From Desulfuromonas sp. TF (GTDB taxonomy: Bacteria > Desulfobacterota > Desulfuromonadia > Desulfuromonadales > ATBO01), in NCBI RefSeq assembly GCF_000472285.1, contig NZ_KI421428.1, forward strand, positions 93,851 through 152,993: a stretch of 59,143 nucleotides of DNA. Reading direction: 5' to 3'. The translations under genes were made by a program, and so were the position numbers. Within the stretch, counting starts at the first letter, position 1. Each line of letters starts with the position of its first letter. The notes beneath the pieces are model-generated. The model ran no database searches and had not been told where the DNA came from. It saw nothing but the letters and a program-made list of their open reading frames with translations. Positions 34,218-41,094 of this stretch are shown in pieces.

Positions 34218-34841
34218 ATGATCCTTGGAGTCACCGGAGGCATCGCCTCGGGAAAAAGCACCGTCACAAAGATCTTCCGTTCCCTGGGCGCGGCGGTGGT
34301 CAGCGCCGATGAGCTGGCTCGGGAGGCGGTCCGCCCCGGCGGCGAAACCCTGCGTCTGCTGGTCGAGCGCTTCGGGGCGCGGATTCTCCTGCCGGACGGT
34401 ACCCTGGACCGCAAGACTCTCGCCGCACGGATCTTTGCCGATCCACGGCAGCGGGAAGACCTGAACCGCATCACCCATCCCGCCGTGGCGGCCCTGTCGG
34501 TGGAACGTCTCGCCCAGCTGGCCGCCAGGGGCGAGCCGCTGATCGTCTATGAGGCTCCCCTGCTCTTCGAGGCAGGCGCCGAACGCCGGGTGGATGCCGT
34601 GCTGGTGGTGAGGATCGATCCCCTTCTGCAGTTGCAGCGGCTCAGGGAGCGGGACGGCATCGACGAAAAGGAGGCCAGGGACCGCGTCGCCGCCCAGATG
34701 CCTCAGGAGGAAAAGGTCGCCCGCGCCGATTACGTGATCGATAATTCCGGTTCTCCGGAAGAAACCGAGGCGCAGGTCAGGAATCTTTTTCGGCGGCTGA
34801 CGCATTCCCGTTCTCCAGACAGCGGAGGAAGTCAAAGGTGA
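34218..34841 (+). CDS. coaE: Dephospho-CoA kinase
   Basis: CoaE phosphorylates dephospho-CoA in the last step of coenzyme A synthesis. The 207 residues have the P-loop VTGGIASGKSTV (8-15), SADELAREAV, the lid/helix FADPRQREDLNRITHPAV and VYEAPLLFEAG. ATG has GGGGAG 10 nt upstream. The 3' end overlaps a convergent hydrolase gene by 65 bp, so the last 20 or so codons of each share DNA. Confidence 0.95.
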   Translation: MILGVTGGIASGKSTVTKIFRSLGAAVVSADELAREAVRPGGETLRLLVERFGARILLPDGTLDRKTLAARIFADPRQREDLNRITHPAVAALSVERLAQLAARGEPLIVYEAPLLFEAGAERRVDAVLVVRIDPLLQLQRLRERDGIDEKEARDRVAAQMPQEEKVARADYVIDNSGSPEETEAQVRNLFRRLTHSRSPDSGGSQR

Positions 34842-35592
34842 GCCGCAGGGTCTGACGCAGTCGGGGGTTCTCCCCCGTCGTGAGAATGTGCGGCACTTCC
34901 GGTCCGAAAAAATGACATTCCTTGCGCCGGCCGGGAAGAGCGTCGAAGAGTTCATAGGCGCTGTCCACCTGAATGGTCCGGTCGCCCGCCGCGCCGATCA
35001 TCAGCACCGGAGCGGTCACTCTCTCCAGGTGATTCCGCACGCGGCGGATCAGCCGGTACAGCTGATAGACTCCGTTCACCGGCCTGCGGTCGTAATAGAA
35101 AGGGGCAAGCTCCCGGGGAACGAAGTGGCGCTGATAGGACCGGAAGAAGCGGACGAGGCCGGCGGCCGGAGCGAGCCGGTGGCGCAGGCGCAGATACGGG
35201 GACAGCAGGATCAGTCCCGAAATCGGCAGACGACCGGCCGCCGCCAGCAGCAGAAGCCCGCCAGTGCTCTGGCCGATGCCGTAGATCCGCAGGCCGCGTG
35301 CCGACAGCATCCGGCATCCCTCCTCAACCGTGCTCAGCCACTCTTCATAGCGGCGTCCGGCCAGATCCTCCGGAGTGGTTCCGTGCCCCGGCAGGCGCAC
35401 GCCCAGGGCCGTGAAGCCCGCTTCGGCAGCGGCTTCGCCGAAAAGCCGCATCTCCCAGGGGCTCGCGGTAAAGCCGTGAACCAGAACCACTCCCGCCTTG
35501 GCCGGCTGCCGGGGCTCCATCAGGAAAGGGAGGTTTTCCTCCCGGACAACCCCGTCCCGCCTGCTCCTCTCCTGTTCGATGTCTCTACTCAT
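34777..35592 (-). CDS. Alpha/beta-hydrolase (carboxylesterase/monoacylglycerol-lipase style)
   Basis: This is a 271-residue alpha/beta hydrolase: VVLVHGFTASPWEMRLFGE oxyanion loop, RLPGHGTTPEDLAGRRYEEW, nucleophile elbow GIGQSTGGLLLL (Ser in GQSTG), GAAGDRTIQVDSAY acid and VPHILTTGEN His. The pattern resembles Est30-type carboxylesterases. ATG 35592 chosen; a TTG six bases upstream is possible. It follows the IclR-type regulator's terminator on the same strand and overlaps coaE tail-to-tail. Confidence 0.83.
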   Translation of the reverse strand: MSRDIEQERSRRDGVVREENLPFLMEPRQPAKAGVVLVHGFTASPWEMRLFGEAAAEAGFTALGVRLPGHGTTPEDLAGRRYEEWLSTVEEGCRMLSARGLRIYGIGQSTGGLLLLAAAGRLPISGLILLSPYLRLRHRLAPAAGLVRFFRSYQRHFVPRELAPFYYDRRPVNGVYQLYRLIRRVRNHLERVTAPVLMIGAAGDRTIQVDSAYELFDALPGRRKECHFFGPEVPHILTTGENPRLRQTLRLTFDFLRCLENGNASAAEKDS

Positions 35593-35645
35593 TCGCAATC
35601 ATCCCGATCCGCCCGCTGGGAACGCAGGGCCCGCTCCGTCATAAC

Positions 35646-35680
35646 AAAAAAGATCCCCCTGGAAGCAGGAGGATCTTTTT
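35646..35680 (-). terminator. Terminator between the IclR gene and the hydrolase
   Basis: AAAAAGATCC pairs with GGATCTTTTT, with CCTG/CAGG inside around a short loop (one bulge). T-rich on both strands. It lies about 30 bp after the IclR stop. Confidence 0.75.
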
Positions 35681-35707
35681 GTCGATGCATACGCAGGATG
35701 GTTCCGG

Positions 35708-36490
35708 CTACTTGTGGAAACCCAGCCGCGTGGAAAGCTCTTCCGAGGCCTCCATGACCAGGGGAATCAGTTCCTTTTCCAGGCGCTCGTCGGGGAGTCG
35801 CATGGATGGTCCGGAGATGCTCACCGCACCGACGATGCGGCGGGTATAGTCGCGAATCGGGGCGGCGACGCAGCGTACGCCGGGATCGAGTTCCTCGTTG
35901 TCGATGGCATAGCCTTGTTCGGCCACCTGCCGGAGCTCGTTCTTGAGAGCCTGGCGGTCGGTGAAGGTGGTGGGGGTGTAGGCTTTCAGTTCCCGGGGGG
36001 AAAGGACGGCATCGATTTCCTCTTCGGACATGTAGGCCAGGTGGACCTTGCCGGAGGCGGTGCAGTAGGAAGGAAGGCGTGAACCCACCCGGGAGACGAC
36101 CCGGACGGTCAGGTCGGTTTCCACGACGTCGAGGTAGACACTGTAGCCTTCCTTGAAGATCGCCACATAGGAGGTTTCGTTGCACTCCTTGACCAGCTTT
36201 TCAAGAATCGGCTTCGCCTGCCGCAACAGCCCCATCTGCTTGATGAAGGTCTGCCCCAGTTCCAGGGACTTGAGCCCGAGGCGGTAATTCTCCGTCGCCC
36301 TGTTCTGTTCGATGTACCCGCGGGATTCCAGGGTGGCCAGAAGGCGAAAGACGTTGTTCTTGTGCAGCTTGAGGCGTTTGCTGAGTTCGGTAACCCCCAG
36401 CTCGTCCACGTCGCCGTGGAACTGCTCAAGAAGGTCGAGAGCGTGAGAAACTGCCTGGATGATATACTCGGATTTCTCTTTTTTCGCCAT
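35708..36490 (-). CDS. IclR-family transcriptional regulator
   Basis: This 260-residue regulator has an N-terminal winged HTH (about 10-65: ALDLLEQFHGDVDELGVTELS...HKNNVFRLLATLESRGYIEQ) and the IclR effector domain (about 75-255; YSVYLDVVETDLTVRVVSRVG, LPSYCTASGKVHLA, GVRCVAAPI). IclR proteins bind small aromatic or carboxylic ligands and often repress their own gene. No obvious target operon is adjacent. The upstream 250 bp are AT-rich and contain a palindrome that could be its operator. Confidence 0.9.
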   Translation of the reverse strand: MAKKEKSEYIIQAVSHALDLLEQFHGDVDELGVTELSKRLKLHKNNVFRLLATLESRGYIEQNRATENYRLGLKSLELGQTFIKQMGLLRQAKPILEKLVKECNETSYVAIFKEGYSVYLDVVETDLTVRVVSRVGSRLPSYCTASGKVHLAYMSEEEIDAVLSPRELKAYTPTTFTDRQALKNELRQVAEQGYAIDNEELDPGVRCVAAPIRDYTRRIVGAVSISGPSMRLPDERLEKELIPLVMEASEELSTRLGFHK

Positions 36491-36547
36491 GGTGAGTATT
36501 TCCCTCTTTCAGAGATTTCAACGCAAAAAGCATCCCTATCTTATAAA

Positions 36548-36561
36548 ATTCTGCATAGAAT
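36548..36561. promoter_or_regulatory. Palindrome upstream of the IclR gene, candidate operator
   Basis: ATTCTGCATAGAAT is a perfect 14-nt palindrome (5-bp arms around GCAT) lying 58 bp upstream of the IclR start within an AT-rich region; a similar half-site AGAATG with TTTTATAA occurs about 95 bp further upstream. Autoregulation is inferred only from position and symmetry. Confidence 0.35.
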
Positions 36562-36739
36562 GGTCAAGCAATAATGGGAAAAACCGCGCGATATGTTTAT
36601 TCTTCGCTCCCGGTGCCGAGTCCGGCGGGCTTTTCGAATTGCAAAAAATATAGAATGTTGTTTTATAAAAGTCAACATGGATCGGACGTCATCCATAAGT
36701 ATACGTAAATAAATACAGGAATCTTCTCCTTCGGTGGAT

Positions 36740-36952
36740 TCAACCCCTCTCCTCCCGCCTCCTTCTCCCCATCACCTCAAGGGCCAGCGGCACGGTTGTC
36801 GCCGCGCCCACCAGCACCAGGGTCCATCCCGCCGCTTTTCTCTGTTTTCCGTTCAGGCGCTCGCCGAGCAGAAGTGCCAACCCGGCCCCGAGCATACCTC
36901 GGGTCACGGCGATCAGGCTGATCACCGGCAATGTTACCGTTACCTCGCGCAT
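36740..36952 (-). CDS. Small two-helix membrane protein
   Basis: This 70-residue protein has two predicted membrane helices (about 5-30, PVISLIAVTRGMLGAGLALLL; about 41-60, AAGWTLVLVGAATTVPLALEV) separated by a basic loop and a basic tail RRRREERG. ATG has AAAGGAGG 6 nt upstream, a strong site, which supports translation. No recognised family. It lies about 130 bp past the MBL gene on the same strand. Confidence 0.6.
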   Translation of the reverse strand: MREVTVTLPVISLIAVTRGMLGAGLALLLGERLNGKQRKAAGWTLVLVGAATTVPLALEVMGRRRREERG

Positions 36953-37080
36953 GGCTGCCTCCTTTTTTTCTGCAAGTATAAAAGGGGTGCGGCGAGTGCG
37001 AAAGGGGGGGGATGGAAATTAACTTCCGGATGCGCGGCGGCTTCGCCCGCTTCAGCCGGACCCGCATCGTTTCCTCCTCC

Positions 37081-37695
37081 TCATTCAGGCAGGCCGGCGA
37101 GGAATCGGCGCAGACCGTCCTTGCCCCCGCCGATCCAGGGAGCTCCGTGGGCGAGGAGGAGATGGTCGAACTCCCTCTGCAGATGGTCGGTGAAGACCCG
37201 CTTCAGGCCGCGCCTGACCTCCCCCGGATCGTGTCCCATAAGCTCGTCGGGGACGAAGCCCAGGCGGTCGCCGTAGCGCACGATGGCGTCGCCCAGGGCG
37301 AGGACTCCCTCCCCACGCGGGATGAGCAGCGCCGTCTCCTCGGGACAGAGCACCCCCACGGCGAGAGCGAGAATCCCCCCCGGCAGTTCCGTTCCGTGAG
37401 AGAAGGGCGTGACCTCCTCCCCCTTCGTAAACTCATGCAGCCCCGCCTCGTGACACCAGACCTCGGTGCCGAAGGCCTCGCGGAAGCGGCCGCTGTGGCG
37501 GTAGTGGTGGCGGTTGGTGAGGAGGGCGTGGGCCGGCCGGCCATGCTCCTCGAACCATTCGAGCCCCTCGGCCGGGACCCGCGGATCGATGAGAATGCGC
37601 GGCTCGCGGTCGGCGATGTAGCCGGAGTGGACCTCCTGGCCGATCCCCTCGTGAAAGGTGGTCCAGTGAAAAATGCCGGGCAGAATCTCCTTCAT
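37081..37695 (-). CDS. Metallo-beta-lactamase-fold protein with degenerate metal site
   Basis: This 204-residue protein has the overall MBL pattern (IFHWTTFHEGIGQEVHSGYIAD, LIDPRVPAEGLEWFEE, later GDAIVRYGD and LLLAHGAPW) but where HxHxDH is expected it reads TNRHHYRHSG: the catalytic Asp is gone and the first His is replaced by Asn or Arg. It probably binds metal differently or is not a hydrolase. ATG follows AAGGAG by 6 nt. Upstream on the same strand, beyond a palindromic element, is def. Confidence 0.78.
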   Translation of the reverse strand: MKEILPGIFHWTTFHEGIGQEVHSGYIADREPRILIDPRVPAEGLEWFEEHGRPAHALLTNRHHYRHSGRFREAFGTEVWCHEAGLHEFTKGEEVTPFSHGTELPGGILALAVGVLCPEETALLIPRGEGVLALGDAIVRYGDRLGFVPDELMGHDPGEVRRGLKRVFTDHLQREFDHLLLAHGAPWIGGGKDGLRRFLAGLPE

Positions 37696-37796
37696 CGCAG
37701 TCTCCTTTCGGGTGTCGCTTCAAAGGAAAATCTAGTGCCGAATCGCCTTATGTCAATGGTTGGAAGACGAGCGAAAAACTGAGACCGCAGAGTTTT

Positions 37797-37920
37797 CAGG
37801 CTGATCAAAAATGTCCAGATGCAAGGCGGACGAAATCCTTCGGCATAAGGCGTACCTGGAAGGTACGTCGTTGACGAAGGATAAGGACAACGCCGCAGAT
37901 GGGCGTTTTTCATCAGTCTG
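37797..37920. repeat. 124-bp palindromic element with about 26-bp terminal inverted repeats
   Basis: The ends (37797-37822 and 37895-37920) are inverted repeats matching at about 20 of 26 positions, beginning CAGGCTGATC and, on the other strand, CAGACTGATG. Inside are further inverted pairs: ATCCTTCG (37835-37842) with CGAAGGAT (37875-37882) and a central GTACCT-GGA-AGGTAC. The whole can fold into one long hairpin. It abuts the def stop codon exactly, so it may also end def transcription. Small non-autonomous element is the likely class. Confidence 0.75.
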
Positions 37921-38421
37921 CTACCGCTTGCGGCGGAAGACGTCGGTCTTGAGGCTGGTCACCCGGTCGAGGAAGAGGAGGCCGTCGAGGTGGTCGAGTT
38001 CGTGCTGGATGGCGACCGCCTCGAAGCCGGAGGCGCGGATGACCCGCTCCCGCCCCTGGCGGTCGAGAAACTGCACCACCACGCTCTCGGCGCGGGTGAC
38101 GTTGCCGGTGTAGTCGGGGACGCTCATGCACCCCTCGCGCATCGTCTCCTGTCCCTCGCGCTCGATAATCCCGGGGTTGATCATCACCAGCCGGCCGTGG
38201 TTGTTGTCCCGTCCCGGCTTGCTTCCGGAGACGTCGACCACCACCACCCGGCGGGTGATGCCGATCTGGGGCGCCGCCACTCCCACCGAATGGCCCGATG
38301 CCGTCATGGTGTCGAGGAGATCCTGGACCAGGGCGTCGGCCGCTTCATCGAGGGCCGTAACCGGCTCGCAGACGGTTTTGAGGATGGGGTCGGGGTAGAG
38401 GATGATGTCGCGGACGGCCAT
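37921..38421 (-). CDS. def: Peptide deformylase
   Basis: Def removes the N-formyl group from new proteins. All three motifs are present: GVAAPQIG (motif 1), EGCMSVP with the metal ligand Cys98, and QHELDHLDG with His140 and His144. 166 residues is normal. It starts 4 bp after the stop of the ACT-domain gene, so both form an operon. The usual partner fmt is not adjacent. Confidence 0.96.
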   Translation of the reverse strand: MAVRDIILYPDPILKTVCEPVTALDEAADALVQDLLDTMTASGHSVGVAAPQIGITRRVVVVDVSGSKPGRDNNHGRLVMINPGIIEREGQETMREGCMSVPDYTGNVTRAESVVVQFLDRQGRERVIRASGFEAVAIQHELDHLDGLLFLDRVTSLKTDVFRRKR

Positions 38422-38425
38422 GTGA

Positions 38426-38965
38426 TTACAGTTCCACCGGCGTGATGGAGCGCACCGAGATGTCGACCTGCAGCTCCTCCTTGAGCCCGTCCATGATTCC
38501 GGAGATTTCCTCCTCGCTCACCCCGGGGGGAAGAACCGCCTCGATCATCATCACGTAGACCGGCCGTTCCTCGCTGCCGACCAGCTTGGTGTTGAGGTCG
38601 GTGATGTTGACCTTGCGCTCCCCGAGTTCCCTTGTCACCCGGTAAACGATCCCCGGCTTGTCCGAGCCGTAGACAGAGATCATGCAGATCTCCCCCTCCA
38701 TTTTCGGATGCTTTTCACCCCCCGGCTTGAGGGTTCGCAGAAAGACCGAAAGCCCGCTCTCCTCCAGGGGGGCGAAGGCGTCGCCGAAGCTTTCCCGGTC
38801 GGTGCGGTCGGGATGGGAAATGATCAGGATCATGGCGAACTGACCGCCGAGGATGCTGCAGCTGGAGTCGGCGATGTTGCATCCCAGCCGGTAGAGGATC
38901 TCGGTGACCTGGGAAACGATGCCGGGGCGGTCCCGGCCGATGATGGTCAGGGCAAAATGGCTCAT
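38426..38965 (-). CDS. Double-ACT-domain protein (GcvR-like)
   Basis: This 179-residue protein consists of two ACT domains (about 3-75: FALTIIGRDRPGIVSQVTEIL; about 95-170: ISVYGSDKPGIVYRVTRELGERKVNITDL) with the typical Asp-(R/K)-Pro-Gly-Ile ligand turn in each. This matches the GcvR / YkoF-style regulatory ACT family that senses amino acids. ATG 38965 has AGGAGAG 4-9 nt upstream; the frame is open 93 bp further but without similarity. It is the first gene of a two-gene unit with def. Confidence 0.85.
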   Translation of the reverse strand: MSHFALTIIGRDRPGIVSQVTEILYRLGCNIADSSCSILGGQFAMILIISHPDRTDRESFGDAFAPLEESGLSVFLRTLKPGGEKHPKMEGEICMISVYGSDKPGIVYRVTRELGERKVNITDLNTKLVGSEERPVYVMMIEAVLPPGVSEEEISGIMDGLKEELQVDISVRSITPVEL

Positions 38966-39100
38966 GGGGCTCTCCTGGGCAGGGGATCGAAAGTCGGCTG
39001 CGGCGACGGTTTCAGGACAGAAACTAGCATAACGGGATCGAAAATACCAGAGACGCAAAACCTTGAGCCTGTCGCCTCGATCCTTGAACCTGCCTTTTCA

Positions 39101-39236
39101 TTGACATCCCCCTGCCCATGAAGGTATCTTAAGGCTCATTTATTTGTGATGCAGAGGGTGGGATGAGAGTTGGGGAGAGAACGAGAAGGAATGGATGAAA
39201 CCGCTTGGTGCCGCTAAGGCGCGGGCGGTTTTTTTT
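39101..39236 (+). ncRNA. Promoter-leader-terminator unit, copy A
   Basis: TTGACA (39101-39106), 18-nt spacer, TATCTT (39125-39130), then a leader with GATGAGAGT (39162-39170) and a nested hairpin AACCGC / GCGGTT (39199-39204, 39225-39230; inner GTGCC / GGCGC) followed by eight T. It closely resembles copy B at 39830-39967. It sits 35 bp ahead of the GxxExxY start codon. A small frame (ATG GAT GAA ACC GCT TGG TGC CGC TAA) overlaps the hairpin. Could be a small RNA gene, an attenuator for the downstream gene, or a repeated element. Confidence 0.6.
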
Positions 39237-39268
39237 GTCTCACGCGGAGCCGCGGAGAGCGCGGAGGG
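39237..39268. repeat. CGCGGAG-type repeat upstream of the GxxExxY gene
   Basis: Repeating CACGCGGAG, CCGCGGAG, CGCGGAGG units directly follow the copy A terminator and provide the GGAGG ribosome site of the next gene. The same units occur after the gene at 39702-39733. Confidence 0.65.
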
Positions 39269-39271
39269 ACT

Positions 39272-39688
39272 ATGAAGGCATTGGATGATATCACAGGGGA
39301 AATAATCGATGCCTCGATCAAACTGCACAGGAATCTAGGGCCAGGATTACTGGAGAGCGTCTATGAAACCATTCTTTCTCAGGTTTTGTTGAAACGAGGA
39401 TTGGTGGTCGAGCGGCAGAAGCCGATTTGCTTCGAATACGACGGCATTCGTTTCGATGACGGTTTCCGAGTCGATCTGCTGGTGGAGGGATGCGTAGTTG
39501 TCGAATTGAAATCGGTGGAGAAAATAGCGCCGGTGCATGGTAAACAGTTGCTGACTTACCTCCGTCTTATGAATCTTCCAGTTGGGCTTCTGATCAATTT
39601 CGGAGCGACAACTCTCAAGGAAGGACTGCATCGCATTGTCAACAACCTTGATGCCTCAGTGTCTCCTGGGTTACGGGTGAACTCGTGA
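39272..39688 (+). CDS. GxxExxY-family protein
   Basis: This 138-residue protein carries the defining GPGLLESVYE motif (GxxExxY) and the nuclease-like core pattern FRVDLLVEGCVVVELKSVEKI (a PD-(D/E)xK-like D...ELK arrangement), ending LPVGLLINFG. The family is widespread, multicopy in environmental bacteria, and of unknown function; the fold suggests a nuclease. The start has GGAGGG 4 nt upstream within repeat DNA. It lies between copies A and B of the leader unit and is flanked on both sides by CGCGGAG repeats. Confidence 0.88.
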   Translation: MKALDDITGEIIDASIKLHRNLGPGLLESVYETILSQVLLKRGLVVERQKPICFEYDGIRFDDGFRVDLLVEGCVVVELKSVEKIAPVHGKQLLTYLRLMNLPVGLLINFGATTLKEGLHRIVNNLDASVSPGLRVNS

Positions 39689-39701
39689 AGAGGTGAATCA
39701 G

Positions 39702-39802
39702 ACTCACGCGGAGACGCGGAGATTGCGGGGAAACCATGAAAGATCTGATTGCTTCGATTTTTCTCCCTTGGGTCTCTCCGCGTCTCCGCGCCTCCGCGTG
39801 AG
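39702..39802. repeat. Inverted CGCGGAG/CTCCGCG repeat after the GxxExxY gene
   Basis: Left arm 39702-39733 (CTCACGCGGAGACGCGGAGA units) pairs with right arm 39775-39802 (TCTCCGCG, CCTCCGCG, TGAG). The 41-nt loop has no coding signature. The same family is found at 39237-39268 and, in diverged form, at 7032-7145. Confidence 0.75.
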
Positions 39803-39829
39803 AAGGTCCTGTATAAATTATCCTTTTCT

Positions 39830-39967
39830 TTGACATGAACCGCCGTTGCGGGTACTTTAGGGCATTCTTACATTTTGATTGCTCTGGAGTGTTTCAGATG
39901 AGAGTGCTGGGGGAAAAACTGTAGAGATTGATGAGGCCGCTTGGCGCCGTGAGGTGCGGGCGGTTTT
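39830..39967 (+). ncRNA. Promoter-leader-terminator unit, copy B
   Basis: TTGACA (39830-39835), 17-nt spacer, TACTTT (39853-39858), GATGAGAGT (39897-39905), and a hairpin CCGC / GCGG (39937-39940, 39960-39963) with inner GCGCC / GGTGC, followed by TTTTCTG. Inner stem differences from copy A keep pairing (two wobble exchanges). It ends 44 bp before the ORF6N gene, mirroring the layout of copy A. The hairpin region is also an open frame toward the gene (D-E-A-A-W-R-R), matching the small frame D-E-T-A-W-C-R of copy A. Confidence 0.6.
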
Positions 39968-40010
39968 CTGTTTACAGGCGAAACGCCAAGAACAAGAAGG
40001 AGGGGGAGCA

Positions 40011-40532
40011 ATGCTTATACCGGTAGAACGTATCGAAAAATCGATCCTGTTTCTCCGCGGCCAGAAGGTAATGCTGGATTCTGATCTGGCTGATCTCTAC
40101 GGGGTGACGACCAAACGCCTGAACGAGCAGGTGCGCAGGAATGCCGAACGGTTTCCACAAGACTTCCTGTTTCGGCTCAATGCCGAAGAGAAAGAGGAGG
40201 TGGTCGCAAATTGCGACCACCTCGCCAAGCTTAAATTCTCTCCGGTCCTCCCGTATGCTTTTACCGAGCATGGCGCCATAATGGCTGCCTCGGTGTTGAA
40301 TACCCCTCGGGCGGTGGAGGTCAGTGTCTATGTGGTACGAGCCTTCGTCAAACTGCGGGAGATGATCACCTCCAACACTGAAATTGCCCGGAGGCTGGAT
40401 GAGCTGGAGCAGAAGTACGATGCGCAATTCCGGGTAGTCTTCGACGCCATCCGGCAGATGATGATGCCGGAGGGGAAGGGGCGGAAGGAGATCGGTTTCA
40501 GGGTGGAGGAGGAAGGCGCGGCGTATCTGTGA
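40011..40532 (+). CDS. ORF6N-domain DNA-binding protein
   Basis: This 173-residue protein has an N-terminal ORF6N domain (about 5-95): IEKSILFLRGQKVMLDSDLADLYGVTTKRLNEQVRRN, then FPQDFLFRLN and a family-typical LPYAFTEHGAIMAASVLN. A coiled-coil-like C-terminal part follows. ORF6N/KilA-N proteins are phage- and island-borne DNA-binding proteins of mostly unknown role. The ATG at 40011 has AAGGAGGGGG upstream; the frame is open to 39879 through the leader hairpin. A 27-nt perfect palindrome lies within the coding region (40197-40223). Confidence 0.87.
   Translation: MLIPVERIEKSILFLRGQKVMLDSDLADLYGVTTKRLNEQVRRNAERFPQDFLFRLNAEEKEEVVANCDHLAKLKFSPVLPYAFTEHGAIMAASVLNTPRAVEVSVYVVRAFVKLREMITSNTEIARRLDELEQKYDAQFRVVFDAIRQMMMPEGKGRKEIGFRVEEEGAAYL
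40197..40223. promoter_or_regulatory. Perfect palindrome inside the ORF6N gene
   Basis: Arms GAGGTGGTCGCAA and TTGCGACCACCTC (13 bp each, no mismatch) surround a single A. It encodes the stretch EVVANCDHL. It may be an internal operator for the encoded DNA-binding protein, or an RNA hairpin. Confidence 0.6.
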
Positions 40533-40582
40533 CTCTTCTTCGCTGATTTTGGGGGCAAAATGGGGGTTTTAAGCGCTGTGGA

Positions 40583-40699
40583 GTGATAAGAAGCCGCTCT
40601 TTGTTGTTTGAAAACGGATACTTGGTTTGGGCCGACCCCGATAACCCCATGGTGAAGTGTCCGAGGTGTCGGGAGGCTGTGGAGGGTCGTGCTAAGTGA
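40583..40699 (+). CDS. Small CxxC peptide coupled to the Nudix gene (tentative)
   Basis: A 38-codon frame from GTG 40583 (no strong ribosome site) encodes a peptide with the tail PMVKCPRCREAVEGRAK, i.e. half of a zinc-ribbon (CPRC) with a basic end. Its TGA overlaps the GTG start of the Nudix gene by 4 nt (GTGA), the arrangement of coupled genes, which is the main reason to list it. It could equally be the 3' end of a longer decayed gene. Confidence 0.4.
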   Translation: MIRSRSLLFENGYLVWADPDNPMVKCPRCREAVEGRAK

Positions 40700-41094
40700 T
40701 TGATGTTGCCTGTGCGATTATCGAAATGGATGGATTGGTTTTAGCGGCTCAGCGCAGTGAAAATATGAGCCTACCGCTGAAGTGGGAATTCCCAGGAGGC
40801 AAGATTGATCCAGGGGAGTCTGCCGAGGAATGTCTGCGCCGTGAATTGGTTGAAGAGATGGGGATTCACGTGTCCGTGGGGAAAAGCCTGCCGGCCACCA
40901 CACACCAATATCCCAAGTTTGCGGTCACGCTTTATCCGTTTGTCTGTTCCATCGCGTCCGGTGAAATAGTCCTCCACGAACACGCTGCCATCGATTGGCT
41001 GCCGCCTGAGGAACTTCCCACACTGGACTGGGCCGAAGCAGATGTGCCGGTGATCGAGTCGTATCTTGCAGGCTGTGAGTTTTGCACCCCATGA
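40696..41094 (+). CDS. MutT-like Nudix hydrolase
   Basis: This 132-residue protein is MutT-like, hydrolysing nucleoside diphosphates linked to another group (8-oxo-dGTP in MutT). The Nudix box is canonical: GGKIDPGESAEECLRRELVEEMGI (GX5EX7REUXEEXGU). The protein opens MIDVACAIIEMDGLVLAAQR, as in MutT. GGAGG lies 10 nt before the GTG start. The stop overlaps the next gene's ATG by 4 nt (ATGA), so this Nudix is probably made with the helicase; in this context it may act on a nucleotide signal or protect a modified pool rather than serve general repair. Confidence 0.9.
   Translation: MIDVACAIIEMDGLVLAAQRSENMSLPLKWEFPGGKIDPGESAEECLRRELVEEMGIHVSVGKSLPATTHQYPKFAVTLYPFVCSIASGEIVLHEHAAIDWLPPEELPTLDWAEADVPVIESYLAGCEFCTP

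Noticed and set aside
36777-37067. 96-codon minus-strand frame with GAGGAGG before its ATG
   Set aside because: Good ribosome site, but it overlaps the small membrane protein gene in another frame and turns into low-complexity Arg/Gly sequence; probably only a short leader, if anything.
38126-38445. Plus-strand frames opposite def
   Set aside because: Low-complexity translations opposite a gene with all three deformylase motifs.
39101-39967. Hammerhead ribozyme or a known riboswitch as identity of the repeated leader
   Set aside because: TGATGA occurs in copy B but the GAAA core and cleavage site are missing; no consensus of TPP, SAM, c-di-GMP, fluoride or glycine classes fits.
39930-40010. 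Extended N terminus of the ORF6N protein through the leader hairpin (start at 39879)
   Set aside because: A strong ribosome site precedes ATG 40011, and the upstream codons lie in the duplicated leader whose other copy ends in a stop.
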